A stretch of 64,000 bases of DNA from Manis javanica (lineage: Eukaryota > Chordata > Mammalia > Pholidota > Manidae): positions 148,667,121 to 148,731,120 of the forward strand of contig NC_133161.1 of NCBI RefSeq assembly GCF_040802235.1. Direction: 5' to 3'. Made by a program: the position numbers and the translations under genes. The notes below the pieces were generated by a model. It was not told the origin of the DNA. It worked only from the letters and a program-made list of their open reading frames with translations, and did not search any database. Shown one piece after another: positions 46,801 to 58,800 of this stretch; position 1 is the first letter of the stretch, and each line of letters opens with the position of its first letter.

Positions 46801-49800
46801 TTGTCATTCCTCTGTCTCACTGAATCCATAATGAACTTGCCTAAGGCTGAAACCCACAGGTGAGACACGTGTGCCTAAAACAATGGTGCTTTTTGTCACC
46901 AATGGCACCTTAGCTTTAGTCCAATTTAGTATTTTTTTGAGGTTAGTTTGTTTAAAACTGATTATACTACTAGAAACTTGTTAAGATTCAAAGATCAAGG
47001 TCAACATACAAAAATAAAATATTTGCCTTGTTTGCAGTAAGTAGCACTCTTGCCTGTTTTCTTTGTCTTCTTAGACACAGCGTAGCATAGAGGTGGGCGT
47101 GAAGACCCTGGGGTCAGGGGCCTGAGGTCTGATCTCAGCTCCACCCCTTACCAGCAATAGCCTTCAGTAAGTTACTTAGCTTCTCTGTGCCTCAATTTTA
47201 TGTCAAATGGGCATAGTATCTATCTCACAAGTTTGTTACGAGAGTTAAGTTAGTTAATACCTGCGAAGTGTTCAGAACAGCACCTGGCTAAAAGTAAGCA
47301 ATGTGGGTTAGCCATTATTTCTTATTGGGAGAGTAATTTGAGGTAAAGATGTGATTATCAATCCCATTTTACCTTCTTGGTTCCATTTTAGGGTTCATAT
47401 GCTACTCATTTCATGCTCTTGATTACAGACGTCCCTGATGTAACGGTGGCTGGATTTAATGATTTTTTGACTTAAGGATGGTGAAGCCATGTGCATTCAG
47501 TAGAAACCATGCTTTGAGTTTTGAATTGTGACATCTTCCCAGTCTGGTACTGTCCCCTCTGGTGAGGCAGGCAGGGTGGCGAGCCGCAGCTCTGGGTCAG
47601 CCACGCAGTCACGAGGGCAGACAGCCTGGACGCTCAACCCCTGGGCACCCGTGCAGCCCTTCCGTTTCTCACTTTCAGGACAGAATTTATACATTACATG
47701 AGACAGACAGTCAGCACTTCATTCCAGAACAAGCTTCGTGTGAGGTGACTTTGCCCATCTGCCAGCCCATGCATGTGTTCAGAGCACGTTTAGGGTGGGC
47801 TGAGCTAAGCTGTGCTGTTTGGTACGTTAAGTGTTCTAAGTAAATTGAAAAGATATTTTCAATTTACGATGGGTTTATCAGGACATGATCCCATTGTAAA
47901 TTGGGGAAGATCTGTGTTTTCCACCCATTTTTGGGCATACTGATTTTGATTTTTTAGAAAATTGTATATGATTGAGACACATAGATTCACAGACTTTTAA
48001 ACTAAAACCAAGTTTGAATTAGTTTGGAAAAATAACTTTTTAATACTTTACTTTCCCAACACCCCCATGTTTGTTCTCAGTGTTTTCCAAGCCTAGGTCT
48101 GGACACCGTTTAGCCTGAGAGCCGCGCTCCCGGGCACTGACTGCCATTGGCAGGACTCTGCCTCACAGGCTGCTGGTCTCGGCAGGTTTGGGTTCCGTTC
48201 CTGCCTGTGACTAGGACTGAAAGACTGTTGATGCTTTTCTGAGGATGGCACCAGGGGTGTTGCAGTTATTTCTGGCTGTGTGATACTGAAGTTTGCGCTG
48301 GGCCCTCAGCTGTTGAAGAGCACAGGGTGCTGTTTCTCTCATAGCTGGCAGTGTCTGTTGCCCCCAGGAAACATTACTAACTGAACGGATTGGGGCTTAA
48401 CTCTAGGACAGCCTTAGGAATGGTAAAATTACATTCCTTCTCACTGAATTAAATTTGAAATACTCCGTTTTCATTATTCCTCTGAAAGGTCATTATGTGT
48501 TCAGTTGGGCCAGCCAGTTGTTTAAATTGAGCTTACTTGTAAGTAGTAGGTGTTTTGTGTTTGTCTTTGTGCAAAACAGGATAAAATATTCTGGTGAAGA
48601 ATTTAAGACTGAAAAGGAATTATAAACTGATCCTGTAGTAGCTGGAAGTCAACAAGATAGGTTTTTCCATGATTCAGATTAGTGAAATGACAACATTCCA
48701 TAGTTTGTTCCCTCTGGAATTTGACTTATAATTCAGAAAATTCTAGCTTTATCTATTTAAGCAGTCAAACCTATTATATATAATGGTAGTGATATCATTT
48801 GTTAATTATACAATTGGCAACTTATCAGTGAAAAATGATACACACAAATGGCATGTGCAGTGAAGCTTAAAATAGCACATCTTCACATCCATGCAAATTC
48901 CCTGGACTCCCTGTGACCTACTTATGTACAGCTCACAGAGAGAAACCTGAGGCACTGTTAAGTGTCCATTTAGGCTAGAATATTCCCTTTTAATGTTGTA
49001 TATACTTACAGTTTTACTGTTTGCTCATATTCTGCAAATGCCCAAAGCAGTTGGCATTATTAAGCTTTTAGAAGAGTAATGGACTTGTTATTCCGGATTG
49101 TGTCTGACAGTCAGTGCCTTGTTGCTTGGAGCTTGTTGGTTCTTTTAAGTAGAAAATGCAGGTCTCAGGCTTGGTTGTCCCAGATGATTGTACTCTCTAA
49201 TGTAACCAGGTTTACTTTCTGACTGACATTTGTCTGTGTTTTTTTTTCTTCAAATGCAGGGGTGCCAAATGCTGTTAAATCAACTGAGAGAAATCACAGG
49301 CGTTCAGGACCCTTCTTTTCTCCACGAAGCTCTGAAGGTTGGTTTCAAATCCCCTGTCAGTCACAAGTGTAATACAGTTCCTATCATAGTCACATCAGTT
49401 CAAGCCCGTTTTATGTCACAACAAAAGCAGGGTTGGGACAGGAGCTCTATAGGCCAGATGACCCAGTATGTTCACCATGTAAATTATAAGGGTGGGGGAG
49501 TCGGGGATGGGAGAGACTCCCAGCGAGGGAGCTCTGCAGGGTCTTTACCCTGCTGGGCAAAAGAGGTTTAAGAAACCTAGCAACTAATCACATTGTATAG
49601 ACTTTTGTGGATCCGGACTAAAACTAAAAAATACTTGAGTCAGGGAAGTTTGCACTGGTGATTTGATATTAAAAAGCTTGTCACTCTTCCTTAAGAGGAA
49701 TGATTGGGTCATAGCAGTGTGTAGGTTCTATTTTTTAAAAGGTACATTCTGAAATGTTGACTGATGAATATAAGATGCTTAGGAATTACTTTGAAATATC

Positions 49801-52800
49801 TGGGAGAGGATAGGCAGAACGTGAAAAGAGACTGAACAGGCTCGATAATTGTTGAAGCTGAGTGACGGGTACGTGGATTCAATTACGCATTCTCTCTGCT
49901 GTTGTGTATGTTAGAGAGTCTTCCTGATAAAAAGTTAGAAACAAATAGCACAGGGATCTCCACAACAGGATCTGGTAACTGCCTGGCACTTTTACTATAG
50001 AAGCTGACTTCATTTGGAATCTCTCTGTTAATTGCCAGACACTGTCATACTGTGAAACTGGGAGAGCAGCGTCTGGAGCAGTGAGAATGAGGCTCCTCTG
50101 GGTTTTGTTCCTGTTTGCATGTTGGGTGAAATCTGAGCATGGCAGCTCCCTGCCTGTACCTGGGAGCCTGATGTGCCCTTTAAGCAGATTTACTGTTCTC
50201 CATCATGCTCTTTTCTGCTTTCTACCCTAGAATGTGCCCAGACACACTCAGTATGTCACCTGGGTAGTAAGGAGTCACACCCGAAAGCTAGCCCGCCGCT
50301 CACTTTAAATGCTGTGACGCTTCACCTCGAGTTTCTCTTTCCTCCCATCTGTAGGCCAGCAATGGCGACATCACCCAGGCAGTCAGCCTCCTCACTGAGG
50401 GGAGAGTTAGGGAGCCTGGTCAGGACACTGTTGCTGCAGAACCATCTGAAGCAGAGGGAAGTGCTGCCAGCAAAGAGATAATAGCAAGTAGGTGTTTTGT
50501 CTTGGCCCTGCTCTGTACTAGCAGAAAATGAGATGAGTGCATGTCCTATCAGTCACAACAACCCTTTGGAAATACTGGTAATAATAGCTACGTATTGAAC
50601 CATCGCTATGTGCCAGACATGCTTCTAAGCTCTTACATGGATTCACTCATTCGTTTGTTTATTTGTGCATTCAGCATTTAAGCGAACTTGCCACGTGCCA
50701 GGCACTCTTTAAGGCCTTGGATGTGAGTAAAAAGAATCAGGTAGCCCGTCTTCATGGGGCTTATTTTTCCTGGCGGAGACCAGAAAGGGGATCAGTGAGG
50801 CATAGAGCATGTGAGTATGGTAGGTACAGGATGGCAGGAGAGGGATGAGGCAGGTGCCGGGGAGTGACTTGTGTGTAGGATGGACCTTTGAGGTGATGCG
50901 GAGGTGGTGAGGGAACAGGTCCTGGGATACAGTTGGGCCTGCTCGCTGGGCGGCAGGGAGCGGAGCCGAGGAGCAGTGAGTGAGGGGGGCGGGAGGAGGG
51001 AGGCCACAAAGGCAGCAGGAGGCAGATCCTGGGAGCCTCCTAAGTGCGAGGCTCTTCCTCTGAGTTCAGGAGCTAAATTTTATTGTAGTGGCATTGATTG
51101 ATCTTTTTTGATGATTTATGCTTTTTGTTTAAGAACTGCTTTACCCTGAAGTCATGAGATAGTCTCTTATATTTTCTAAAACTGTTATGTTGTGCTTTTC
51201 ACATTTATATCTTCAGTTCATCTGAAATGGATTCTTTTGGTAAGGCATAAGGTAGATTGCCCAGCCAGCCCCCGGCCCCCCATATGCTACTCAGCTTTTA
51301 TTGAAAAGACTGTAGGTACCCACTGATCTGTGGTATCAGCTCTGTATTATATGGGATTTTCATGTTTTCCATCCTATTTCATTGAGTATCTGTTTTTAAT
51401 TCTTTGGGACACATACCTAGTAGTGGAATTGCTGGGTCATGTAGCAATTCTATACTTAATTTTTTGTTTTAGTATTTCTAAAAGAGGACTTTTTTATAGC
51501 TGCAACATTGTCACACTTTAAAAATAATAATTCATTAATCTCATCAAATGCTAGTGGAGAAATTTCCCTGGTTGTCCCATTAATAATGTGTTTGCACTTG
51601 GTTTATGAGAATGATGATCCAAATAACATTTAAACACTAAATATGTTTGAAATGTCTTTTAAGACTCTCTCTTTATAAATTCCACCTCTCTTCACTTGCA
51701 ATTTAATGTCCAAAGAAATCAAGGCCTTTGTTCTGTCAAATTTCACAGAATTGTTCTGGAATTTGCTGATATCATTCCAGTGGTACCTTCTAGTGGATTT
51801 TTTTTGGTCTCCTGCTTTTCCTATAAACTTAGGTGCTCAGCTGGCGTGACAGTGTCGTAGGTAGTGTCATGTGTGTATCTTCTGTTTTATCACACCAAGA
51901 AGCAGATAATGTCTAGATGCCCTCTTTTAGTGTTGTTAAAATCATTAGTGTGTTCAGATATAGTCAGCTTGATTTAAATGTTACACAATTCTCCACCTGG
52001 TGTTTTCAGTAGCTGTTGGTATTTGCCAAGATTATTTTATTGGAGATTTCAGAACGACAATTCTATCATTACTTCATAATTTAGTTAGTTGGAGTTCTTT
52101 TTTTAAAATGTGGCTAAAAAACACATAACATAAAATTTACCATCTTAACCATTTTAAAATGCACAGATCAATAGTGTTAAGTATATTCACATTGTTGTGA
52201 AACAGATCTCCAAAACTTTTACATCTTGGAAAACAGAAATTCTGAACCGATTGAATAGTCAGTAACTCCCTATTCCCTTCTCCCCTCAGCTCCTGGCAGC
52301 TATCACTCTTCCTGTCTCTGTGATTTTGACCACTCTGAGTGCCTTGCATAAGTGGGATCAGACAGTATATGTCCTGTTGTGACTGGCTTATTTCACTTAG
52401 CATGATGTCTTCAGCGTTCATCTGTGTTGTAGCAGGTGCCAGAGCTTCCTTCTGTCTGAGGCTGACTAGTACCCCCGACACTTGCTTTACCCATTTTTCC
52501 ATCAGTGGATTTTGGATGCTTCTACCTCTTGGCTTTTGCGAATTGTGATGTTTTGAACATCATGTGCAAATGTCTCTTTGACTCCGCATTTTCAATTCTT
52601 TTGGATATATACCCGTACAAGAGATTGCTAGGTCATGTGATGGTTCTATTTTTAGCTTTTTGAGGAGCCTCCATACTGTTTTCCATAACAGTTGCACCAT
52701 TTTAGTCCTACCAGTGATACACAGGGTTCCAGTTTTTCTTCATCCTTACCACACTTGTTATTGTCTGGGTTTCCTTGATAGGCATCTTAATGGCTATGGG

Positions 52801-55800
52801 GTGCGATCTCATTTTGGTTTTGGTTTGCTTTTTCTCTGATGATCAGTGATATTGGACATCTTTTCATGTGCTTGTTAGACATTTGTATGTAATGAACACC
52901 TATTCAAATCCTTTATCCATTTTTTAATTGGGTTATTTAACTTTTTGTTTGTTGAGTCATAGGAGTTCTTTATATATTCTGGATATTAATCTTTATCAGA
53001 TATATGATTGTCAAATATTTTCCCCAATTCTATGGGTTGCTGTTTCACTCTGTGTGATTGTATCCTTTCATGCACAAAAAGTTTTCTAAGTTTGATTTAG
53101 TCCTGTTTGCAAGATTTTTGTTTTTGTTGTCTATGCTTTCAGTGTCAGACCCAAGAAATCATTGCTAAGTCCACTGGTAGGAAGCTCTCTCTGTTTAACT
53201 TTTGGAGGAACTGCCAAACTTAATTCTTCAAACTTCCACAGCAGCTGCACCATTTTAGATTCTCATGAACTATACACAAGGCTCCACTTTTTTTCCACAT
53301 CCTTGCCAACTCTTGCTATTTTCTGTTTTTCTTTTTGGTATGTGCCATCCTAGTGGGAGCGAAGTGGCATCTCACTGTTGTTATGATCTGCATTTCCCTG
53401 ATGGCTAATGATGTTGATGTTGAGGGTCCTTGCATGTGGTTATTGACCATTTTTGTATCTTCTTTGGAGAAATGTCTATTCAGATTCTTTGCCCACTTAC
53501 AAATTAGAGCTATTTATCTTTTTACTATTCAGTTTCAGGAGTTTTTAAAATATATTCTGTACATGTGTCCCATGTCAGATACAGTTTGCAAAAATTTCTC
53601 CCATTCCATGGCTATCTTTTCACTTTCTTCATGGTGTCCTTTGAAGCTCAAAGGTGTTTTATTTTGATGTCAAATTTGCCTTTTTTCTTTGGTTGCTTGT
53701 GCTTTAGTGCTAAGATGCCACTGCCTGCTCTGAAGTCTTGAAAATTTACACCTGTTTTCTAATAAGAGTTGGTAGTTTAAGCTATTATCTTGAGGGAGTG
53801 ATCAACTTTGAGTTCACTTTTATAAATGGTGTGAGGTAAGAGTTAATAGTCATTCTTCTGCATATGGATATCTGGCTGTCTCAGATCCATTTGTTGAAAA
53901 GATACTTCCGTATTGAAGTGTCTTGGTGCTTATATCAAAAATCAATTGAACATAAATGTGATGGTTTAATTCTGTTCCATTGATTCTGTCCATCCATCTA
54001 TGTCTTTCCTTAATGCTAGTAACGTGCAGTCTTAATTACTGCAGTTTGATATTCTTTGTGAATTTTTCTTTTTTAAATTAAATGTTCTTTGTTGCTTATA
54101 TGTAGAAATTCACTTAACTCTTTGTACACTTAATCCTGTTGTTGTAACTATTTTCTACAGATTATTTTGGGTTTCCCTCATGGCTGATCATTATCTATGA
54201 ACTACGACAGCTTCGTTTCTTATTTTCCAATCGTGTGTTTTAAGATTTCTTTTATTTTCGTATTGAACTGGCCAGAACTTTCAGAGCCGTGGGTGAATGA
54301 AGGCTTGGTAGTGGACACCTGTGTCTTACTTAGTCTTAGTCTGAAGAAATTGTGTTTAACATTTCACCTCTAAGTATAAAGTCTGCCGTGGGCTTTTCAT
54401 GGACACTCTTTCTCAGCCTAAGAATATTCTCTTCTCTTCCTAGTTGGCTTGGAGTCTTTATTTCTGAATATATGTTGAATGTTACCAAATACTTTTTGCT
54501 ATATCTATTGAGATGATCATTTTTTTCCTGTAACTATTAAGATAGTTAATTTTACTGGTCTGTTCTCTAAAGTTAACTCAATATTTCATTCCTGTAATGA
54601 ATTCAACGTGGTCTTACTATATAACCTTGTTTTGTACATTATTGGGTTTTATTTGCTGATATTTTGTTATTTTGCATCTGTGATCCTGTGTGAGTTTTGT
54701 CATTTTTTCTTTCTCCCTATTCTGGACTGGTTTGGATTATACCAAGGATATATATTATGCTGGCCTTATAATTGAGTTGAGGAGCATGTTCTCTGTTCTC
54801 TTCCATGGTTTGTGTGAGATTGAAAATATTTGTTCCTTGAATGTTTGAAATCTAGTTGATAGGTTTTCCAATGATTAAGTGAAGAGACTGTTGAATACGG
54901 GATATGTATTTTTGACTCTGTGGAAGAAGACTGCATAATTGGGTATTTGATTAATTTCATTTTAGCTACTTGTAAATGTATATCATTGGCTAGTCTTAAG
55001 GTTACAGGGTAACAGTAAGTTACTCAGTTGCCTGGGGTGGAACCCCTGAGCCGGTTCAGTGAGAGCTAGGGAGTACATCTGGTTTTGTGAACACTTTTGC
55101 CTTTTTCCCTGCAGTACAAACAGAAGGGCAGTGTTCCCTGCATGTAGACTAATTAAATTTCTATTTGTCTTACAGAAGTGATAGACCTTACTTGTGATAA
55201 CAAAGATGATCTTCAGGCTGCCATTGCTTTGAGTCTACTGGAGTCCCCCAAAATTCAAGCCGACGGAAAAGATCTTAACAGGTTATTGATTGAATTTACA
55301 ATCTTCACTCCCCACATTAATGTGTAACTCACAGGCAGTAGCTCCTTAATGCCGATGAGGAGCAATTCTTTCAAGTGCCTTCAATTGCATCTAATGAAAT
55401 TTCTATCAGGAGAAAATTTTGATTCACATAGCTTACACTTTGGTTCATTTTTTTGAAAAGCCTAAGTGTGATGAGTATGATAAGGGTCTTTGGGTAGAAG
55501 CCTGCAAGGTTGTGTAGCTCACAATTGCTAGAGGGCAAACCCTGTATGTTTCCTGTATAAACTTGGAGCCTTTGTAAATTTTGAGTTATGTTGTCGGCTC
55601 TTTGAAAATGAAAGTTATCACTCGGCTACCCTGTCTCTAGGGGTATATTTTTTGAATCGGTACTAATTTGGTGATTGCCTGATACTGTTCTCGGACATAC
55701 AGTTCCAAGGGGCCTGTCAGTTTCCAGACGTGTTTATTCCCTCACTGCTGAGGTCTTTCAGGGAAACAGAGCCAGGTTTTGTGTGCTAGGCAGTTTGGAG

Positions 55801-58800
55801 GCTCTGATCTTTAGCAGAGGGTCATTCTTGCCTCCCTCAGTGGCAGGGTCTGCGACAGAGTCCTGCTGTAGTCATAGTCAAGTCTCAGCACAGTTCTGTC
55901 GTGGGCCTGCTTAATCATGATTTCTGTTATGGAGGGATTAACCTCTTTATGTTTAACGCTTACTTTTCACCTAAATTATAATCTTACAGTTACTGTATAG
56001 CCATTGTTTACCTAGTAATTCATGTATCTGGCATTTTGAATCATCCAGAAAAGGTCACTGCATCCCCCATAGAGCATACCATTCTTTATGTTTTTTCTTT
56101 CTTGATATGTGATATGTTGGCACAATATAGGATACATGAAGCAACCTCTGCAGAAACTAAGCGCTCAAAGAGAAAACGCTGTGAGGCCTGGGGAGAAAAT
56201 CCCAACCCTAACGACTGGAGGAGAGTTGATGGTTGGCCAGTTGGGCTGAAAAATGTTGGCAATACGTGTTGGTTTAGCGCTGTTATTCAGGTATGATATT
56301 TCTAAGAGAACTGTGCCTTCTGGAAATACCTTCGTAATCTATTAAACTGAAATGTGAGAGACATAGCTCTAAAAATGCAAACAGATGTATAACACGGGAG
56401 GGTTTTCCCCGTAGCATTACTGTGTTTTGGCTGCTCTCTTATATTTGGGTTTTGTGCTCTCATGTCTAAATTGAGCGGTACTGACCATGATACTCTGTGG
56501 TCATAAATATATTGAGTTAGGGGATCAGCGTTTAGTGAGTGATGTCTCTCAGCAGAGCAGAGGTTCATAAGGAGAAATCAGTTGTTGTGAGGCAATTGTG
56601 GCACCCAGGCAGGAAGTGACGATGGCCTGGATTAGAGAAGTGGCGTGAGCCATGGAAGGGGAGAGGTAAAGACATTCCATGAAGCTCCAATTAGAGGACA
56701 CTTAGGAGAGAAATCTGCAGGTTTGTTACAGCAGTTGGATATAGAATATAAGCAAGGGAGAGCAGAGAAAGACCCAGGCTTTCTAGCTCGAGTAACCAGG
56801 TGAATTGTAGTGCCCTCGACCCTGGAGGAGATAATTTGGGTGTGTTAACAGTGGGATTTCAGCTCAGCTTGACACATGCTGAGTTTGAGGCACCCATGGA
56901 GGTGCCATATAAGCAGTCACCTGTGTGGACCTATAGTTCAGTAAACAAAGTCTGGGCTACAGATACAATTCTGGGATCAGTAGCATATAGATGCTCATAA
57001 AGCGAGGGAGTAGATGAATTCCCCTAGAGAAAGGGTCACCTCTCCAGAATTATTTCACAGGCATCTTAAACCTAACATGGCCCCAGTGCAGCACTTGATC
57101 CTGCCTCTGCTGTCACCTTCGTGCTGCTTAACATCCACCCATCTGCTCAGCCAGGAATGAACCCTCCCCTCCTATACATAAAATCCATGGATTCATTCAC
57201 CTTACCAGGTGCCTGGTACTGTTTCAGCACTGGGAACATAGCAGTGAACAGAATGAAGCCCTTACTCTCATGGAGTTTACTTTGGGAAGAGTGGGACAGG
57301 CAGTTCCAAACTATGTGTCGGGTCGTGATAAGTGCCATAAACACGAATGAATGGGGGCAAGAGGAGCTAGAGATGGAAGGAGTGCTGCTTATGCAGGATG
57401 GTCACGTTCGGTCTTTCTGAGGAGGTGGGCATTTGGGAGGTGAGGTCATGAGCTACATGGCCACACAAAGAACACTGCAGACAGAGGGAAGGCAGGTGAA
57501 AAGACCCAGGTTCGGGAGCTTGCTTAATGTGTTGAGAAATAGGAAGAAGGCTAGAACTAAGTGAGCAAGGGTGGGGCGGGGGGCACAGACCACAAGGAGG
57601 CCAGAAGGGTAGTGGGTGCGAGGCTGGGAGCCTGGGGTCATGGTGAGGGGTTAGGGGCTGTAGATGAGGTGCAGAAGTATTGGAAGGTTTGGAGCAGAGA
57701 AGTGATGTGGTCCTACTTCCTTTTCAAGAGGATCTCTGGCATCTGTTTTAAGAATAGAATGTAAGAGGAAGGCAATGTGGAATTAGGGCCATCGGTCGGT
57801 TCTTAGAATGAGACTGAGAGATCGAGGAGCCTCTCTGGATTCACGTCCTCGGCCTTTGCTCCCCGGAGAGGTGCTGGAAAGAGTCAGAGGGCAACTGAGA
57901 AAGCTCTCTGAGAGAGCATGAGAGAACTGGGTGTGGGGCACGCAGGGAGGGATCGGGAAGAGCGTGAGAGGGAAAGGGGGAGAAAACAGTGACCCCAGGT
58001 TAAAGCTGTAAGAGTTTCAGACCAGCATTTCTTCCTCTGTGAAATGAACGGCCGTGTTCTGAGACAGGGAGAAGTGACAGCCGGATACTGACAGGGCGGG
58101 AACCGGTAGTGGGGTCTCCCGGCCTTCGCAGGTCTGCTTGGCACTGACGCGTGGAGCTCTCGGGAGGGCCTGCTTTCGTCAGGCCTTTCTGAGCAGTTGT
58201 CTGGAATTCTTCAATGGAAATTAGATTCCTGTAGGTTGGAGAATTTGCTGGGTATGATGCAAGGAGAAAAAGGCAGTTCAAGAATCTCACAAAGGATAAT
58301 TGAAGACCATGGGATCCAGCCAGGTAGATGGAGAGATGGAGACAGGAGGGAACTAATGGTCCGGGCGGGGAAAGAGGTCGGCTTGCTTGGGTTCCTGGTG
58401 AAGCCCAAGAATAGATGTCCTGTGCACAGTGGAACACATGAGCCAGAAGAGGGGTGCGGCTCAAGAGGGTGGTCTTCCGACTTGTAACCGGAGAATTGGC
58501 AGCTTCAGGTATGCACGTCCTGGGTGTGACTGGGTGTGGGTGCAGAGATGGAATGGAGGCACATGTCACTAGAGATAAGATGCTCAGGAAGCCAAGGGGT
58601 CCCTGGGCTGAATGGATGTGCCTCTGTTGCCCCAACAGATGCTGGCCGAGCACCTGCTGCACGTCCCGCACTGCTCCAGGCCCGTGAGACACAGCAGTGG
58701 GCAGAGCCGAGGCAGAGCATTGCCTCAGGAAACTTAAACTCAAGACAGAGAAGGAATAATAAACTGAAACACTAACTGGTTGAATAAATAAATAAACTTA

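Larger units (their letters stand above)
28895..49259 (+). other. USP28: USP28 intron 1 (20.4 kb)
   Basis: Donor GTAGGC at 28895; acceptor after a T-rich tract with CAG at 49257-49259. It holds a MER5 element, several MIRs, an antisense L1 carrying an MLT2 LTR and a defective ERV, LTR copy F, and a TIR-like element, each listed separately. Confidence 0.9.

Noticed and set aside
58000..58743. 247-codon minus-strand frame in USP28 intron 5
   Set aside because: Lies in purine-rich old repeat DNA where the antisense strand lacks stops. It is low-complexity Ser/Pro/Leu with no family motif.
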